Part shown: positions 55,179-63,322 of the stretch, piece by piece | Layout: each line of letters starts with the position of its first letter | Numbering within the stretch: the stretch's first letter is position 1 | Origin: Kordia antarctica | Lineage (GTDB): Bacteria; Bacteroidota; Bacteroidia; Flavobacteriales; Flavobacteriaceae | Direction of reading: 5' to 3' | Length of the DNA: 64,000 nucleotides | Assembly (NCBI RefSeq): GCF_009901525.1 | Contig: NZ_CP019288.1 | Span: 5,237,501 to 5,301,500 of the forward strand | The notes under the pieces: generated by a model | Told to the model about the DNA's origin: nothing | Database searches by the model: none | Seen by the model: the letters and a program-made list of their open reading frames with translations, nothing else | Position numbers and translations under genes: made by a program

Positions 55179-55220
55179 ATATGACGATTCACGGAATTGC
55201 ATATGACAATTCACGGAATT
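55179..55220 (-). promoter_or_regulatory. Direct repeat upstream of the M4 protease gene
   Basis: ATATGACRATTCACGGAATT twice, at 55179–55198 and 55201–55220. Spacing 22 bp, two helical turns, 85–126 bp before the ATG at 55094. This spacing fits binding of a LytTR-type dimer, but no binding data exist. The remaining 55095–55457 sequence is AT-rich and holds no gene. Confidence 0.45.
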
Positions 55221-55457
55221 ATAGGAAGCTTCAAGTAATTTTATATTGATTCGTGCATTTTCATTTGAGGTAGATAATTAGTTAGCCTGTGATTTCTCAA
55301 ATTATGGTAGTATTGGTGTTGTTATATTTGCTATAAATGATATGATACTTACAACAACATCAGGAGATCCAATATTCTTTTTAAAACTTAAAAAAACAGG
55401 TTAGAAGAACTTCAGACCATGATTGGACAGGAGTTCGTTTGGTGAGATATTAATAAT

Positions 55458-55514
55458 AAAAAAATCCCAGCACAACTGCTAGGATTTTTATTTTAAGAAG
55501 AAATTTCTTAGTAC
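55458..55514 (-). terminator. Terminator and flank, copied from the tRNA-Leu 3' end
   Basis: AATCCCAGCA-CAAC-TGCTAGGATT hairpin (55463–55486) with T-run on the minus strand, then TTTAAGAAGAAATTTCTTAG and GTAC, a copy (about 80% identical) of 55922–55977. It lies 150 bp beyond the precursor stop at 55664 and may terminate it. Confidence 0.7.
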
Positions 55515-55663
55515 ACCCAAAGTTTCTAAAATCGAATTTATTGTATGAGGATTTGAAGCTAATTAATGAGTTTTTGAATGCTTCTTAGAATTTAATTGGA
55601 AAAAATACTATATGGAGTTGATAATAACACTTGTTATATTCTCAAGTGTCTAAGGTGATCCTT

Positions 55664-55837
55664 CTATTGTGGCGGTTCTGAAGTTGTTTCACATTCATTA
55701 CAGAGATATATCCAACTTGAAGGGCATGCTTCAGTTTCGCGACAATAATAAGAGCCACCACCTTTTATTGAATTGTCATGTAATTGAGAAATTGATTTTT
55801 TGTTAAGACTTAATGATTTAAGATTTCTTTTTTTCAT
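55664..55837 (-). CDS. Precursor peptide near tRNA-Leu (57 aa)
   Basis: 57 codons read directly: MKKRNLKSLSLNKKSISQLH, then SIKGGGSYY (Gly-Gly site about residue 26) and a core CRETEACPSSWIYLCNECET ending SEPPQ (four Cys). The leader belongs to the family at 39–40 kb and 26 kb; the core is unrelated to them. It lies between two copies of a terminator-tRNA flank sequence. No processing genes nearby. Its 5'UTR holds a 25-bp palindrome. Confidence 0.8.
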   Translation of the reverse strand: MKKRNLKSLSLNKKSISQLHDNSIKGGGSYYCRETEACPSSWIYLCNECETTSEPPQ

Positions 55838-55845
55838 GATTTTTA

Positions 55846-55870
55846 TAATTTATGATTAAATCATAAATTA
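55846..55870 (-). promoter_or_regulatory. 5'UTR palindrome of the precursor
   Basis: TAATTTATGATT-A-AATCATAAATTA, perfect, beginning 9 bp upstream of the ATG at 55837. It could sequester the ribosome site or be an operator. Confidence 0.5.
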
Positions 55871-55890
55871 CATAAAAAAGTAGTTAACCA

Positions 55891-55909
55891 ATTACGGTAA
55901 ACCCATAAT
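55891..55909 (-). promoter_or_regulatory. ACGG-type imperfect palindrome
   Basis: ATTACGG-TAAA-CCCATAAT, 54 bp upstream of the ATG at 55837. Weaker relative of the sites at 26592 and 48914. Confidence 0.35.
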
Positions 55910-55921
55910 TAACATTTAAAC

Positions 55922-55974
55922 AAAAAAATCCCAACATTTCTGTTAGGATTTCATTTTAAGAATAAATTTCTTAG
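55922..55974 (-). terminator. Terminator of the tRNA-Leu/Lys cluster
   Basis: AATCCCAACA-TTTC-TGTTAGGATT hairpin (55927–55950) with T-run on the minus strand, directly behind tRNA-Leu. Confidence 0.75.
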
Positions 55975-56058
55975 TACCGAAAATGGGAGTCGAACCCACA
56001 CGCCCTAAAGGACACATGGCCCTCAACCATGCCTGTCTACCAATTCCAGCACTTCGGT
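55975..56058 (-). tRNA. tRNA-Leu (GAG)
   Basis: Minus strand: acceptor ACCGAAG/TTTCGGT, D-arm GGAATTGGTAGACAGGC, anticodon stem CATGG/CCATG with loop TTGAGGG (anticodon GAG), long variable arm, T-arm GGGTTCGACTCCC. CCA not encoded. Confidence 0.95.
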
Positions 56059-56106
56059 GTACTTTATAAAAATAAAAGGAGTTAAACAAATGCTTAACTC
56101 CTTTTG

Positions 56107-56179
56107 TGATCTGGCTGGGGCTCGAACCCAGGACCCTCTCCTTAAAAGGGAGATGCTCTACCAACTGAGCTACCAGATC
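56107..56179 (-). tRNA. tRNA-Lys (UUU)
   Basis: Minus strand: acceptor GATCTGG/CCAGATC, anticodon stem TCTCC/GGAGA with loop CTTTTAA (anticodon TTT), T-arm TGGGTTCGAGCCCCA. The sequence is identical to the next tRNA-Lys. Confidence 0.96.
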
Positions 56180-56207
56180 AATGACCTTTGTAGTTAGTAT
56201 ATATTTG

Positions 56208-56280
56208 TGATCTGGCTGGGGCTCGAACCCAGGACCCTCTCCTTAAAAGGGAGATGCTCTACCAACTGAGCTACCAGATC
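56208..56280 (-). tRNA. tRNA-Lys (UUU), second identical copy
   Basis: Identical 73-bp sequence to 56107–56179, 28 bp away. A tandem duplication of the gene; the first gene of the Lys-Lys-Leu transcript. Confidence 0.96.
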
Positions 56281-56320
56281 ATGCAAAAAAGAACAGAAAA
56301 TAGTTCCTTGAATGCGGGTG

Positions 56321-56350
56321 CAAATATAACATCATAATTTTATTTTTCAA
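56321..56350 (-). promoter_or_regulatory. tRNA-cluster promoter
   Basis: -33 TTG (56348–56350, complement CAA) and -7 TATATTTG (56321–56328), spacer exactly 19 bp, the Bacteroidetes consensus. It is followed by CACCCGCATTC, similar to tRNA-Ser's. Confidence 0.7.
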
Positions 56351-56428
56351 GGCTTTTTTAATATATTTTTATCTTTTTTTTTATCATTTTTGTAAGCACT
56401 TAAGAATAAATAATTTATAATAGTAAAA

Positions 56429-56944
56429 ATGACGATATTACTTTTAGGATATATGGCAAGTGGGAAGAGTTCTGTTTCCAAATTACTCGGAAAAGAGTTG
56501 GGACTTTCGGTGCTCGATTTGGACGATTATATAGAAAGGAAAGAAGAAAAAACGATTCGTGAAATTTTTGAAACGAAAGGAGAAATTTATTTTCGAACGA
56601 AAGAACATGCCTATTTGAAAGAAATTCTAGAAACAAAAGAAGCGATGATTATATCTTTAGGTGGCGGAACTCCTTGTTATGCAAATAATATGAATTTGAT
56701 TCATGAATACACAAAACACACGTTTTACCTGCAAACGTCGATTCCTGAAATTATAAATAGAGTGAAAGATGAAAAAGCCAAACGACCTTTGATTAGCGCT
56801 ATTGCTGATGAAGATTTGCCAGAGTTTATAGGAAAACATTTGTTTGAGCGCAATGCATTTTACCAACAAGCAACACATCGTATTTTAACCGATAAAAAAT
56901 CAGTGGAAGAATTAGTACAGGAAATTGAAGCGTTATTAAATTAA
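56429..56944 (+). CDS. aroK: Shikimate kinase
   Basis: 171 residues. Walker A GYMASGKSSVSKLLGKEL (residues about 7–24), shikimate-binding DLDDYIERKE (about 31–40) and the FR and GGGTPC region LGGGTPCYANN (about 77–86). Phosphorylates shikimate with ATP in chorismate synthesis. No other aro gene adjoins it. It ends inside the left arm of an inverted repeat (56941), which supplies its TAA. Confidence 0.92.
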   Translation: MTILLLGYMASGKSSVSKLLGKELGLSVLDLDDYIERKEEKTIREIFETKGEIYFRTKEHAYLKEILETKEAMIISLGGGTPCYANNMNLIHEYTKHTFYLQTSIPEIINRVKDEKAKRPLISAIADEDLPEFIGKHLFERNAFYQQATHRILTDKKSVEELVQEIEALLN

Positions 56945-57231
56945 CCTGAGTTCGATGTAAGTTTACTCAAATAAAATTTTGATCATATTTTAAAATAATT
57001 GCTAAATATTTGATTTTCATTTTCGTTTTCTTTGCTCGCACAAAGAAAAGAAACAAAAGAAAGTGCGCTTTTCCAGAGGTATTTTTAGTTTTTCTTTTAG
57101 GGAAAAACTAAAACCGCATGAATTTTTCTAAAATTTCTCCAAGGATTCGAAAATTTTTAACGAAAAATCCCTGCTATACTGCGGAAAAGACAAAAAAAAC
57201 ATTCATAATTTTTATATCGAACTCACGTTAA
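56941..57231. repeat. Inverted-repeat-flanked intergenic element (MITE-like)
   Basis: TTAACcTGAGTTCGATgTAA at 56941–56960 is the inverse of 57212–57231 (18/20). Both ends contain the TTAA stops of aroK (TAA 56942–56944) and the PRTase (57228–57230). Inner 250 bp are AT-rich with no ORF; TTCTTTTAGGGAAAAAC and a GGAAAAGAC stretch look like repetitive flavobacterial filler I cannot compare further here. Confidence 0.6.
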
Positions 57232-57731
57232 ATTAAATACGCAGTATCTTCTCCTTCTTCAAAAACAACATCAATATGCTCTTGAATAGAAGTAGAGAGT
57301 GAAATTCCTTTGAAATCAGCTTTTATAGGATACTTTTTATGATTTCGGTTCACAAGTACCGCCGTTTTAAAATTCTTCAACGGAACGTCTAAAAAGTGCT
57401 TTACACCGTAAATCAAAGTCGTGCCCGAATTTAAAACATCATCAATCAATACCAAAGGTTTATTAATGTAATCTTCCTTGACTAATGAAGTCGTGACAGT
57501 TTGCAAAGGATCTTGCTTATTAATTAGCACTTCACACAAAGTAATAGTAGCCTCCGTTATTCTCTCCAACTCAGCTTTTATCTTTTGCGCAAATACGAAT
57601 CCATTTTTGGCAATTCCGGCAAGGATAATTTCTTCTTCATTTACATTAGATTCTAAAATCTGGTACGCCATTCGACGCGTTTTGTGCTGAATTTGTTGGT
57701 GATTGAGTATAATATTTCCTGTAACGGTCAT
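57228..57731 (-). CDS. Phosphoribosyltransferase-family protein (PyrR-like)
   Basis: 167 residues. PRPP-binding loop VLIDDVLNSGTTLIYGVKHF (about 93–112), N-terminal LAGIAKNGFVFAQKI and the tail DVVFEEGEDTAYLI. It resembles PyrR/Xpt-type PRTases without the RNA-binding extras that would prove pyrimidine attenuation. The S4 gene starts 24 bp beyond its start on the same strand, so they are likely in one operon. Substrate base unknown. Confidence 0.85.
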   Translation of the reverse strand: MTVTGNIILNHQQIQHKTRRMAYQILESNVNEEEIILAGIAKNGFVFAQKIKAELERITEATITLCEVLINKQDPLQTVTTSLVKEDYINKPLVLIDDVLNSGTTLIYGVKHFLDVPLKNFKTAVLVNRNHKKYPIKADFKGISLSTSIQEHIDVVFEEGEDTAYLI

Positions 57732-57754
57732 GTCTTCAAAAATTTAGGTTAAAA

Positions 57755-58147
57755 TTAAGAATTACTTTCATCATCATCAACAGTATCGTCTAGATAATCA
57801 TCAATTTCCCGACGATCTTTTTTGGTAGGTCTTCCAGCGCCTTGCTTTCTATAATGCTCTTTTGCGTGCTTTAACATCTCTAAATGTTCAAAATTTTCTT
57901 TCGGAGTTGTGTCAACTCTATAAATATCAACCAGTTTTGCGCCTACGCGATTTGGCGGAATATCGAGTACCGTTAAATGTCGCATCACTTGATCCTTACG
58001 AACCTGAACTTTATCCGTTGGATATACATCTCGTGAAGGCTTTACAGTGGCACCATTTATTTTTATATGTCCCTTCTTACATGCAGTACTAGCAATGTTT
58101 CGGGTCTTAAAATAACGCACACACCAAAGGTATTTATCTATCCTCAT
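57755..58147 (-). CDS. S4-domain RNA-binding protein (Hsp15/HslR-like)
   Basis: 130 residues. S4 domain at the start (MRIDKYLWCVRYFKTRNIAS; ACKKGHIKINGATVKPSRDV), typical of Hsp15 that binds stalled 50S subunits, then a basic/acidic tail (GRPTKKDRREIDDYLDDTVD). It begins on the divergent side of the FKBP-like gene (58227). Operonic with the PRTase gene. Confidence 0.9.
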   Translation of the reverse strand: MRIDKYLWCVRYFKTRNIASTACKKGHIKINGATVKPSRDVYPTDKVQVRKDQVMRHLTVLDIPPNRVGAKLVDIYRVDTTPKENFEHLEMLKHAKEHYRKQGAGRPTKKDRREIDDYLDDTVDDDESNS

Positions 58148-58226
58148 ACAAAAACTCTAAAAACTACGTTAAAGAATATACAAAAGTAGGATAAAATTGT
58201 ATCTTGCAAGCCAAAAATTAAAAACA

Positions 58227-59216
58227 ATGATGAAGATTATAAAATTTACATTCCTAATGATAATCGTGAGTACGGTTATTTTTTCGTGTAAAAGTGATGA
58301 TGATACTGTGTCTTTTGCAGAATTAAAAGATAGAGGTGAACAGCAGGTGGAAGATGACGCTGCGATAGTGACATTTCTAAGTACGCATTTTTATAATTAT
58401 GAAGATTTCGATTTCACGAATCCTGATAGTGCTGCAAATGATACTTTTGTAATGACATTTGGTGTAATTGAAGGCGCTAATGCTGGTAAAACTCCATTAA
58501 TAGATCAAGTAGAAGAAAGAACAACTACGTATTTTGATGTAGCGTATAAATATTATGTACTTAAACTTCGTAATGGTGGCGGAAAATCATATTCCAATGC
58601 TGATGCTGTAAGTTTGACGTATAGAGGTCAATTATTGGATTTAGAAACATTTGATTTAAGAATTACACAGCAACCTATTGGTTTAGTAACTTCCGTGAAA
58701 GGTTTCCAACTTGGAGTTTCAGAATTTAATGCCGCTGAAGATATTGTAGAAGGTTCAGGAGGTTTTCTAGAAGCTAGAAACGGTGGAATAGGAGCAATAT
58801 TTATTCCTTCAGGATTAGGATATTTTAGCTTAATTCAAACAGGAATTCCTTCGTATTCGCCAATACTATTCTCTTTTAATGTATTTGATGTACAATTTCA
58901 AGATGATGATAATGATGGTTTATTGTCTTCTATGGAAGATATAAATGGTGATAATGATGTTACCAATGATGATACAGATGGAGACGGAACACCAAATTTT
59001 GTAGATGGTGATGATGATGGAGACGGAACATTCACAGTAAACGAAGTAGTTCAGAATACATATACTTTGAATCCTGGCGACATGGAACCTATATTAGCTT
59101 CTAATGAATTTGAAAAAACAAGAGATACTGATGATGCTGGCGTTACAACAATTAAAACAGTTGTTTTAACAGATACGGATGGCGACGGAATACCAGATTA
59201 TCTAGATGTAAACTAA
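58227..59216 (+). CDS. FKBP-like lipoprotein with Ca-binding C-terminus
   Basis: About 330 residues; two adjacent ATGs at 58227 and 58230 both precede the lipoprotein signal KIIKFTFLMIIVSTVIFSCK. The middle (about 105–230) has FKBP-like strands: SLTYRGQLLDLETFD, KGFQLGVSEFNAAED and IFIPSGLGYFSL, though several active-site aromatics of PPIases are missing, so activity is doubtful. The end has thrombospondin-type-3-like Ca repeats (DDDNDGLLSSMEDINGD; DTDGDGTPNFVDGDDDGDG). Surface-anchored; role unknown. Confidence 0.8.
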   Translation: MMKIIKFTFLMIIVSTVIFSCKSDDDTVSFAELKDRGEQQVEDDAAIVTFLSTHFYNYEDFDFTNPDSAANDTFVMTFGVIEGANAGKTPLIDQVEERTTTYFDVAYKYYVLKLRNGGGKSYSNADAVSLTYRGQLLDLETFDLRITQQPIGLVTSVKGFQLGVSEFNAAEDIVEGSGGFLEARNGGIGAIFIPSGLGYFSLIQTGIPSYSPILFSFNVFDVQFQDDDNDGLLSSMEDINGDNDVTNDDTDGDGTPNFVDGDDDGDGTFTVNEVVQNTYTLNPGDMEPILASNEFEKTRDTDDAGVTTIKTVVLTDTDGDGIPDYLDVN

Positions 59217-59242
59217 AAAATAACACAATATTTATAATACCA

Positions 59243-59274
59243 AAAAGCACTTCCAATTCGGAAGTGCTTTTTTT
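59243..59274 (+). terminator. Terminator of the FKBP-like gene
   Basis: AAAAGCACTTCC-AATTC-GGAAGTGCTTTT plus T-run, 26 bp past the stop. Confidence 0.88.
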
Positions 59275-59867
59275 ATACGTTATTGTTGTTTCTTTACCTA
59301 ATACCGAAAAGTTTATAAGTTTATAAGTTTATAAGTTTATGGGTTTATGAGAAAACTATTTTTTTGTATGAATACAATCGTCACTTCGAGTGGTTTTTCA
59401 GAGTGAAACGGAGAAAAATTGTATCGAGAAGTACTTAGAGATTATAATTGGTATTACTTGACTCTAAAGATACTTCTCGATAGTTCTACTGAATTTGTCA
59501 AAGTACAATTTGCTCACGCGAATCAATTTGGAGAAATATAAAGCTTTCATGATGATTAACTAGGTCACAAAAAAAAGCACTTCCGCAAAGAAGTGCTTTT
59601 CAATATTATATTTATAAATTATTAGTGTCCGATAAAATCTTTCACATTCTTTTAAAAACGTTGCTATCAAAGAGCTTCTCAAAACATCTTTGATGTTCCA
59701 CCATGCTTTTAGTTAATTTTTATTAGTAATGAAATTATTTTGTCAAGAGTAAAAAATATATAACTATGAACACTGTTTTTCAGTCAGTTACTAATTTGTC
59801 TTTATTCTATAATCTAACAGCGCAGCGGTCTTTTGTCTTTAGTCGGACAACAGTGTTTATAAATTGT
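59275..59867. repeat. Intergenic gap: (AGTTTATA)n array, repeat mosaic and a second hairpin
   Basis: (AGTTTATA)n 59310–59350. 59389–59480 (CACTTCGAGTGG, AACGGAGAAAAATTG, TATCGAGAAGTACTT) resembles 48230–48360. A second hairpin AAAAGCACTTC-N7-GAAGTGCTTTT (59573–59600) is oriented for a minus-strand transcript, but the nearest minus-strand gene stops at 59868. No gene. Confidence 0.55.
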
Positions 59868-60455
59868 TTATTCCAACTGAAAAGAAAGACTAAAAATAAG
59901 TTGACTAGGTCTTGAATCCAACGTTCCTATTTGAATGTTATTAGAATCTAATACAGCCGCTTCGTTTTCAGAAAAGCCTCTTTCATAACGCAAGTCCAAA
60001 CCAATGTTTCCAAACTGTACAGCAGCTCCAAAATGAAAACCTGCCGTAATATCGTTTTCCACATCTGAAACTGTAGCATTTTCAAAATCATTATCCAATG
60101 TATACTGAAAAGATGGTCCGGCAAAAACACTCAACGGTCCAATTACTTTAATACCAACTAACAACGGAACATCAATTTTAGACATGTCATATGAATTTGA
60201 CTGATATTCACTTTTAGTTTTTGTGTAAATTACTTCTGGTCGCACATATAATTTTCCAAATTGAATATTATAATACGCTCCAACATGATACCCAATTTTG
60301 GCATCGCCATTTTCTTCAATAATATTTTCTCCTGCGGTTACAACTTCTCGCAACTCGCCGTTAGAGTTAAAATTTAAACCTGCTTTCAGTCCAAATTGCG
60401 CAAAGCAACTTAACGAAGCAAGTAAAAAAACTAAACATACTACTTTATTTCTCAT
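59868..60455 (-). CDS. Outer-membrane beta-barrel (porin-family) protein
   Basis: About 195 residues from ATG at 60455 (a nine-codon extension is open). Signal MRNKVVCLVFLLASLSCFAQ. Barrel strands FGLKAGLNFNSNGEL, KIGYHVGAYYNIQFGKLYVR, KVIGPLSVFAGPSFQYTLDN and AAVQFGNIGLDLRYERGF, ending with FSLSFQLE. Same class as the 12.3-kb protein but not closely similar. Isolated minus-strand gene between the FKBP and transketolase genes. Confidence 0.82.
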   Translation of the reverse strand: MRNKVVCLVFLLASLSCFAQFGLKAGLNFNSNGELREVVTAGENIIEENGDAKIGYHVGAYYNIQFGKLYVRPEVIYTKTKSEYQSNSYDMSKIDVPLLVGIKVIGPLSVFAGPSFQYTLDNDFENATVSDVENDITAGFHFGAAVQFGNIGLDLRYERGFSENEAAVLDSNNIQIGTLDSRPSQLIFSLSFQLE

Positions 60456-60507
60456 GGTGTTTACTGTTTTAATGTTATACACTAGAAACGACTTTTTTTG
60501 AATTCTA

Positions 60508-61461
60508 TTATTTTCTCTTAATTACTTTTTGAGATGCTTTCACAATAGAAGCCGCATTTAAACCATACTTTTCCATTAATTGTGCTGGCGTTCCTGATTC
60601 TCCAAACGTATCTTGTGTGGCTACAAATTCTTGTGGCGTTGGCGTGTTTAGTGCTAACGTACGCGCAACACTTTCGCCCAATCCACCTAAAAAGTTATGT
60701 TCTTCTGCAGTTACTACACAACCTGTTTTTGCAACAGATGTTAAAATTGCTTCTTCGTCTAAAGGTTTAATGGTGTGAATATTAATCACTTCCGCAGAAA
60801 TTCCTTCCGCTTCTAACGTTTCCGCAGCTTGTAACGCTTCCCAAACCAAATGTCCCGTTGCGATGATCGTTACATCAGTTCCTTCAGTTAATTGAACTGC
60901 TTTTCCAATCTCAAATTTTTGATCGGCAGGCGTAAAGTTTGCTACTTTCGGGCGACCGAAACGTAAATAAACTGGTCCTTGAAAATCTGCAATTGCTAAT
61001 GTCGCAGCTTTAGTTTGATTGTAATCACAAGTGTTGATAACAGTCATTCCAGGCAACATTTTCATCAAACCTAAATCTTCTAAAATTTGATGTGTCGCGC
61101 CATCTTCTCCTAACGTAATTCCTGCATGCGAAGCACAAATTTTTACATTCTTATCAGAATACGCAACTGATTGACGAATTTGGTCATACACTCTTCCCGT
61201 AGAAAAGTTAGCAAACGTTCCTGTAAACGGAATCTTTCCGCCAATGGTCATTCCTGCTGCAATTCCGATCATATTTGCTTCTGCAATTCCGATTTGGAAA
61301 AAACGCTCTGGATGATTATTTTTAAAATCGCCCATTTTCAACGATCCTGTCAAATCTGCACATAATGCAACTACATTTTCATTTGTCTTTCCAAGCTCCG
61401 TTAATCCATCTCCAAAACCTGATCGTGTATCTTTACTTCCTGTATTTGTATATTTTTTCAT
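60508..61461 (-). CDS. Transketolase, C-terminal (pyrimidine-binding) subunit
   Basis: 317 residues. Transket_pyr and C-terminal domains: GLTELGKTNENVVALCADLT, RFFQIGIAEANMIGIAAGMT with GGKIPFTGTFANFSTGRVYD, the Glu that contacts TDP in FQIGIAEAN, and VVTAEEHNFLGGLGESVART. Works with the next gene as a split transketolase in the pentose phosphate or Calvin-type sugar rearrangement. The N-terminal subunit gene lies 63 bp upstream on the same strand. Confidence 0.92.
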   Translation of the reverse strand: MKKYTNTGSKDTRSGFGDGLTELGKTNENVVALCADLTGSLKMGDFKNNHPERFFQIGIAEANMIGIAAGMTIGGKIPFTGTFANFSTGRVYDQIRQSVAYSDKNVKICASHAGITLGEDGATHQILEDLGLMKMLPGMTVINTCDYNQTKAATLAIADFQGPVYLRFGRPKVANFTPADQKFEIGKAVQLTEGTDVTIIATGHLVWEALQAAETLEAEGISAEVINIHTIKPLDEEAILTSVAKTGCVVTAEEHNFLGGLGESVARTLALNTPTPQEFVATQDTFGESGTPAQLMEKYGLNAASIVKASQKVIKRK

Positions 61462-61524
61462 CTTTAGTGCCCGAGAAGTCGGGTATCTCTATTTGATTAA
61501 ACTTAGTTTTAAAAAATTTAGGAT

Positions 61525-62370
61525 TTAATAATCACCTAACGTTTCTGGGTTTTGAGCCAATGCACTTTCTAATTGTTCATCGCTAGGCGCTTTTCCGTGC
61601 CAGGCGTGAGTTCCCATCATAAAATCAACACCATTCCCCATTTCTGTATGTAACAAAATACACACAGGTTTTCCTTTTCCAGTTCTAGCTTTAGCTTCTG
61701 CCAAACCATCTTTTATTGCTTGAATATCGTTTCCTTTTTCAATTTCTAAAACGTCCCAATCAAAGGCTTCAAACTTCGCACGAAGCGAACCTAAAGGCAA
61801 AACATCGTCGGTTGCACCATCAATTTGCTTCTTGTTATAATCAATCGTAGCGATGTAATTGTCAACTTTATTTCCAGCTGCATACATGATTGCTTCCCAA
61901 TTTTGTCCTTCTTGCAATTCGCCATCTCCATGTAAAGAATACACTAAATGATCGTCTCCATTTAACTTTTTCGTCAACGCTGTTCCAATCGCAACCGACA
62001 TTCCTTGTCCTAATGAACCAGAAGCAATACGAATTCCAGGTAAACCTTCATGCGTAGTTGGATGTCCTTGCAAGCGCGAATTTAGCAAACGAAACGTGTT
62101 TAATTCTTTCACAGGAAAATAACCACGATGAGCCAAAACGCTATAAATTACTGGCGAAATATGACCATTAGACAAAAAGAAAACATCTTCTTCTTTTCCG
62201 TCCATATCGAAACCGTCTTTCAGTTTCATGGTATCATTAAAGAGTGTAACTAAAAATTCAGCACATCCTAAAGAACCTCCTGGATGTCCAGAATTTACTT
62301 TGTGTACCATTCTCAAGATATCTCTACGTACTTGAGTGACTATGTTTTCTAATGATTTGTTATCAGACAT
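61525..62370 (-). CDS. Transketolase, N-terminal (ThDP-binding) subunit
   Basis: 281 residues from ATG at 62370 (frame open to 62430 but without a good start context). ThDP motifs HGDGELQEGQNWEAIMYAAG (GDG-x-N signature, about 140–160), ASGSLGQGMSVAIGTAL and NSGHPGGSLGCAEF. Together with 60508..61461 it makes a complete transketolase. The gene pair is separate from other sugar genes. Confidence 0.93.
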   Translation of the reverse strand: MSDNKSLENIVTQVRRDILRMVHKVNSGHPGGSLGCAEFLVTLFNDTMKLKDGFDMDGKEEDVFFLSNGHISPVIYSVLAHRGYFPVKELNTFRLLNSRLQGHPTTHEGLPGIRIASGSLGQGMSVAIGTALTKKLNGDDHLVYSLHGDGELQEGQNWEAIMYAAGNKVDNYIATIDYNKKQIDGATDDVLPLGSLRAKFEAFDWDVLEIEKGNDIQAIKDGLAEAKARTGKGKPVCILLHTEMGNGVDFMMGTHAWHGKAPSDEQLESALAQNPETLGDY

Positions 62371-62726
62371 TGTGTATTTGTTAGTAGTTTTTGAAAGCAT
62401 CAAAAGTAAGTTATAAAACGACGTTAACAAAACAAGTTTGCGGGCATTTATTAACGAACTACTGTGAATAAGTTAAAAAGTGAATTATTGAATGTAAATA
62501 ATTGATACTGAATTGATAATCCTTTGTGTTAAAGATGAAAAAAGAAGTTTATTAAAACTTTTGTATGTAGCATAGCTTTGGCTATCTGTATTGTTCTGAA
62601 ATCAAGCAAGAGGTTGTATTATTTTTCAGATTAATTAAAAATCGGTTAAATTTGTGAAAAGTATGTATTGTGTGATGAACATATGCTCTATGTAATTTCA
62701 AAACAGAAAACATAAACAAGAAAAAA
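62371..62726. other. AT-rich gap, nothing convincing
   Basis: About 355 bp between transketolase and the small membrane protein. No ORF, tRNA or repeat shared with the rest of the window was noticed. The opposite-strand ORF (62582–62923) overlaps the real gene and has no function signal. Confidence 0.4.
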
Positions 62727-63170
62727 TTGATAAACGAATTTAGATATCGACCACCTTTTAAATACCTATTTCTTGGAATTGGAGGAATACTTGCGGCTTC
62801 GATATTTGGCGGAGTAACTCTAGAAAAAGGCGAAATATGGTTTCGGATAATTACATTCATATTTTTCGTTTTGAATTTAGCATTGGGAATAGGATTTCTT
62901 GCATTATTCATAAATAAGTTCAATGTTGGAAAATTGAAAATTGGAGATGATTTTATAGAAATTTCAGGTCGTTGGAAGAATCGGACTAAACTGAATTTTA
63001 CTGAAATTAAAAGTATCGGAGAAATAGATACTTATGACCAAGTTATTGAAATTAAAAGCGAGAATGGCTTTAATCTGATTGAAAAACAGTGGATGAAAAG
63101 TAAAGAATTTGACATTGTTAGGGAGAAATTAATTGAATGGGCAAATAAAAATACGTTTAGCACCAAATAA
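62727..63170 (+). CDS. Small membrane protein with PH-like C-terminus
   Basis: 147 residues with a TTG start (no ATG fits). Two N-terminal membrane segments (about 10–30 and 35–55), then a soluble part KIGDDFIEISGRWKNRTKLN, EIDTYDQVIEIKSENGF and FDIVREKLIEWANK, which resembles bacterial PH-like (bPH) membrane domains. I do not recognise the exact family. Independent gene before the regulator-propeller protein. Confidence 0.6.
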   Translation: MINEFRYRPPFKYLFLGIGGILAASIFGGVTLEKGEIWFRIITFIFFVLNLALGIGFLALFINKFNVGKLKIGDDFIEISGRWKNRTKLNFTEIKSIGEIDTYDQVIEIKSENGFNLIEKQWMKSKEFDIVREKLIEWANKNTFSTK

Positions 63171-63322
63171 AATGAACGGCAAATTCAAAGCCTATTTACG
63201 AAAAGTACGCTTGAATTTTCTATTCGGTTTGTAATTATTAATTCTGTAAAAATTTCACACTTTTTTTACAATTGAAAACACTCAAATTGAAAACCATCTC
63301 GTAGTTTCGAAGAAAACATAAA

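Noticed and set aside
55943-56164. 73-codon ORF over the tRNA genes
   Set aside because: It lies entirely over tRNA-Leu and tRNA-Lys; not a protein gene.
59601-59867. Remnant of a gene before the 59.57-kb hairpin
   Set aside because: Short minus-strand reading frames (about 20 codons) only, with stops in all frames.
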